8,816 nt of DNA from Flammeovirgaceae bacterium UBA4659 (GTDB lineage: Bacteria; Bacteroidota; Bacteroidia; Cytophagales; Cyclobacteriaceae). Shown piece after piece: positions 7,401-8,816 of this stretch (the first letter of the stretch is position 1; each line of letters starts with the position of its first letter). The translations under genes were made by a program, and so were the position numbers. The notes beneath the pieces are model-generated. The model worked only from the letters and a program-made list of their open reading frames with translations, did no database searches and was not told the origin of the DNA. Location: positions 585 through 9,400 of the forward strand of contig DHLV01000203.1 of the NCBI GenBank assembly GCA_002405445.1, read 5' to 3'.

Positions 7401-7597
7401 CGCTCTAATTGTACCAACGCAGACTTTACCACTGTTTCTGCATTCGCACCGGTGTACTCAATAGTCACGTTTACTTCTGGTGGTGCGATATTAGGGAACT
7501 GCGCCATCGGTAACTGCATCAAAGACAAAACACCTATGAATACAATCAACAAAGAAATGACAATAGCCAGTATTGGACGATCAATAAATCGGATCAT
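4499..7597 (-). CDS. RND multidrug efflux permease, HAE1 (AcrB-like) family
   Basis: The product is a 1032-residue inner-membrane proton-driven pump, full length for the AcrB/MexB class. The layout is classic: TM1 about 10–29 followed by MAQFPNIAPPEVNVTIEYTG; a large periplasmic porter/docking domain to about 340; TM2–TM6 about 342–495; TM7 about 540–560 followed by LPLGFIPNEDQGTFYISV; a second periplasmic domain to about 868; TM8–TM12 about 870–1026. Proton-relay residues visible are D408 in TM4 (SIGIVVDNAIVVVEAV), K938 in TM10 (GLLGKNAILIVEF) and R970 and T975 in TM11 (ERLRPILMTSFAF). The residue after D408 is Asn (N409), whereas AcrB has Asp there (D407–D408). The absence of heavy-metal signatures and the HAE1-like N-terminus favour drugs, detergents or lipophilic compounds over metal export. 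It starts 2 bases after the adaptor stop and ends 5 bases before the outer-membrane factor start, so all three are cotranscribed. Confidence 0.96.
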   Translation of the reverse strand: MIRFIDRPILAIVISLLIVFIGVLSLMQLPMAQFPNIAPPEVNVTIEYTGANAETVVKSALVQLERAINGVPAMKYMSSDAGNDGVGVVQIIFEVGTNPDVAAVNVQNRVGTVMGELPPEVTRNGVKIAKEENAMLMYINLYSSDTTLTEKFLYNFADINLLPEIKRINGVGYAELLGAKRYAMRIWLQPDKMLAFGVSTEDVAQALENNNVEAAPGKIGENSDLRAQPLQYVLRYAGKFTSEVQYENIPIKATEDGKILRIRDVGRVEFGTTYFDVESKLNGKPSAALMIKQLPGSNAREVISQIKERIQQIKGKVFLKGMDFEISYDVSRFLDAAISEVVKTLVEAFLLVSLVVFIFLQNWRVTLIPIIAVPVSLIGTFLFMQWFGFSLNLITLFALVLSIGIVVDNAIVVVEAVYAKIEKGMLPYHATEASMKEISTAIVSITLVMSAVFLPVAFMKGPSGIFFKQFSLTMAVSIVLSGVVALTLTPALCVLLLRPNIHNHHKNLTTRFFDAFNAWYAKRETQYQHLLRLVLSRKLITYAILSGVLIFSGLFARVLPLGFIPNEDQGTFYISVTTPSGSTLERTKVAVDAIGKLTLSTAAVQSVSTLAGTNVLSDGTGATFGTCLVNLKNWSDRTVSVQEVIDDLQKRVSTIKDARIELFPPPAVPGYGNASGFELRLLDKTGTGNYKQLERVTHQFISDLKSRLEIKSAFTIYDASFPQYTLNFDLDKAAQKGVTVAQAMETLKTYIGSQYASNFIRFGQMYKVMVQALPEYRALPDDVLKLSVKNTAGELVPISAFVSLEKTYGLEQITRYNLYPSAELNGEPAEGFSSGTVLKTIQEVANKKLPSGYDIDWAGISRDEIASGNQSLVIFIICLVFVYLILAGQYESFLLPLPVILSLPAGVLGAFLSLYLMGLENNIYAQIAMIMLIGLLGKNAILIVEFAMAKINDGKSLAEAVVLAATERLRPILMTSFAFVVGLIPLMFASGAGAVGNRTIGSAGAGGMLLGTVLGVILVPGLFVLIAKPKKK

Positions 7598-7599
7598 GG

Positions 7600-8703
7600 C
7601 TATCGGGTAATTTGGTAGGGTGTAAATGCTACCGGAGATGGTGTAATCACATCACCGCTCTTCAACTGCTGGATCCCCTCCAGTACTAGGCGGTCGCCCT
7701 CCCTCACACCGGCCTTTACGATGTAGTATTCAGGTATTCGCACAGCCACTTCAATATTACGCATTTCAACTTTGTTAGCTGCGTCCACTGCCATTACAAA
7801 TACTTTGTCTTGCAATTCAAAGGTGGCTTTTTGGGGCACCAGCAACGCGCGCTGCACGTTGGCAATAAGGCGAACTTTACCCGTGGAGCCGTGTTTAAGC
7901 AATCCGTTAGGATTCGGAAAGCGCGCTCGAAAGGCAATGCGCCCCGTTGAACGGTCGATTTCACCTTCAATTGCCTCAATTTTACCCAAGTACGGATGTA
8001 TAGTGCCGTTAATCAGCTCCAACTGGACTTCATTCTTATGAATGTCAGCACGGGCTTGAAATTCCATCCACTCTTTTTCAGATACCGGAAAGTAGGCAAA
8101 TACCTCCCGGGAGTCAGTAAGTGTAGTAAGTAAAGTGCCTTCATCAATCAATGAGCCCACCTTGTTTGGTATGCGATTGATTTGACCGGAGAATGGTGCA
8201 CGTACTTTTGTGAACGAAAGCTGTAGCTCAGCACCAGAAATGCGCGCTTTGGCTTCTTCAACATCGGCTACCAATGCCTCCAGCTCAGCTTGAGCCACAT
8301 CTTGCTCGGTTTTTGAAATCACATTCTTAGCCACCAACTTCTTCACGTTTTCAAGCTTCACCTCGGCTGCCCGGACATCTGCCTGCGCGTTGTTTTTGAC
8401 AGCTATTGCTTTATTGAGCTCTTGTTGGTACTCTTGGCTAGACAACGTGAACAACAGTTGCCCTTTATTCACCTGTTGTCCTTCATCTACTAAGATCGAT
8501 TCCATAAAACTGCTGACACGCGCGCGTACTTCTATTTTTTGCACAGCTTGGATATCAGCCACGTAGTCTTGAAAATAACTTGTATCGCGGGCTACAATTT
8601 TAATAACAGGGTAAGCATCAATCATTTCGCTTTCGGCTTTATTACCGCAACCAAAAAGTGCCAACGCCAACAGCACCAGCAACATGCTGACAATATTTTT
8701 CAT
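7600..8703 (-). CDS. RND efflux periplasmic adaptor lipoprotein (AcrA/MexA-like membrane fusion protein)
   Basis: The product is a 367-residue adaptor that links the RND permease to the outer-membrane channel. The signal peptide ends in lipobox LFGC (C19), followed by GNK, consistent with an inner-membrane-anchored periplasmic lipoprotein. The domain order is standard. The first biotinyl/lipoyl half is near 56–90 (EVRARVSSFMESILVDEGQQ). An alpha-helical hairpin rich in Ala, Glu and Lys follows at about 92–162. The second lipoyl half is near 164–196 (FTKVRAPFSGQINRIPNKVG), then a beta-barrel at about 200–278 (GEIDRSTGRIAFRARFPNP). The membrane-proximal domain is at about 283–355 (LLVPQKATFELQDKVFVM, then AGVREGDRLVLEGIQQLKSG). 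It is the first gene of the efflux operon, and transcription would begin in the upstream leader. The start has no Shine-Dalgarno; the upstream stretch is A/T-rich (ttaaaattatacac). Confidence 0.95.
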   Translation of the reverse strand: MKNIVSMLLVLLALALFGCGNKAESEMIDAYPVIKIVARDTSYFQDYVADIQAVQKIEVRARVSSFMESILVDEGQQVNKGQLLFTLSSQEYQQELNKAIAVKNNAQADVRAAEVKLENVKKLVAKNVISKTEQDVAQAELEALVADVEEAKARISGAELQLSFTKVRAPFSGQINRIPNKVGSLIDEGTLLTTLTDSREVFAYFPVSEKEWMEFQARADIHKNEVQLELINGTIHPYLGKIEAIEGEIDRSTGRIAFRARFPNPNGLLKHGSTGKVRLIANVQRALLVPQKATFELQDKVFVMAVDAANKVEMRNIEVAVRIPEYYIVKAGVREGDRLVLEGIQQLKSGDVITPSPVAFTPYQITR

Positions 8704-8816
8704 GTGTATAATTTTAAGTTCTCAAGTTTGTTTTGAGTTCGGTAAAACAGGTTAAGAGAGTAAATTTTCATGTTCGTACTTTGCATCGGTGATTGCTCAC
8801 CGAGCTTGTGACATCG
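8704..8816 (-). promoter_or_regulatory. Leader of the efflux operon with a perfect inverted repeat
   Basis: The 113 bases upstream of the adaptor gene to the window edge contain no recognisable protein. A perfect inverted repeat TCGGTGA-TTGC-TCACCGA occupies 8786–8803, about 83 bases before the adaptor start, and could be a repressor operator or the hairpin end of an upstream transcript. A second weaker dyad, CTCAA-N7-TTGAG, lies at 8721–8737 close to the start codon. The promoter itself was not identified: no TAnnTTTG box or good sigma-70 pair could be assigned. Confidence 0.45.

Noticed and set aside
7179..7610. 143-codon plus-strand open frame opposite the start of the RND gene
   Set aside because: It is antisense to a conserved transporter domain, has Ser/Thr/Ile-rich translation with no known motif, and is explained by codon bias on the other strand.
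8700..8816. Minus-strand frame open from the window edge that ends in a TGA overlapping the adaptor ATG
   Set aside because: Only 38 codons, no recognisable family, and an open stretch of that length is expected by chance in AT-rich DNA; the inverted repeat lies within it.

Overview
The window looks like chromosomal DNA from a member of the Bacteroidota, possibly the Cytophagales (the order is a weak inference). The evidence is the prs–rplY–pth gene order, the long CTC-type L25 with an Ala/Pro/Lys tail, start codons preceded by A-rich stretches instead of Shine-Dalgarno motifs, and lipoprotein-type outer-membrane efflux components. No mobile element, CRISPR array, tRNA or rRNA was seen.

Plus strand, 1–2968. 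A housekeeping block opens with the 3' end of ribose-phosphate pyrophosphokinase (prs, cut by the window edge), then ribosomal protein L25/CTC (rplY), closed by a strong intrinsic terminator at 1061–1097. After about 265 bases of non-coding DNA comes peptidyl-tRNA hydrolase (pth). It is joined by a 4-base ATGA overlap to a SemiSWEET-type half-transporter, which is joined by a second ATGA overlap to a GH16 glucanase lipoprotein. The last two suggest a small beta-glucan cleavage and sugar uptake pair, translationally coupled to an essential translation gene. This is the most unusual arrangement in the window.

Minus strand, 8703–3051. A compact three-gene operon encodes a complete tripartite RND multidrug-type efflux pump: periplasmic adaptor lipoprotein (367 aa), HAE1-type inner-membrane RND transporter (1032 aa) and NodT/OprM-type outer-membrane factor (480 aa). 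Gaps between the genes are only 2 and 5 bases. No regulator gene lies inside the window, but the 113-base leader holds a clear inverted repeat (8786–8803) that could be an operator or the end of an upstream transcript. The transporter has Asp-Asn where AcrB has its Asp-Asp proton-relay pair.

The two blocks converge at 2969–3050, where an 8-bp hairpin without a T-tract is the only terminator-like structure. I found no clearly new system. Most of the window is recognisable families, and the findings are ranked accordingly.
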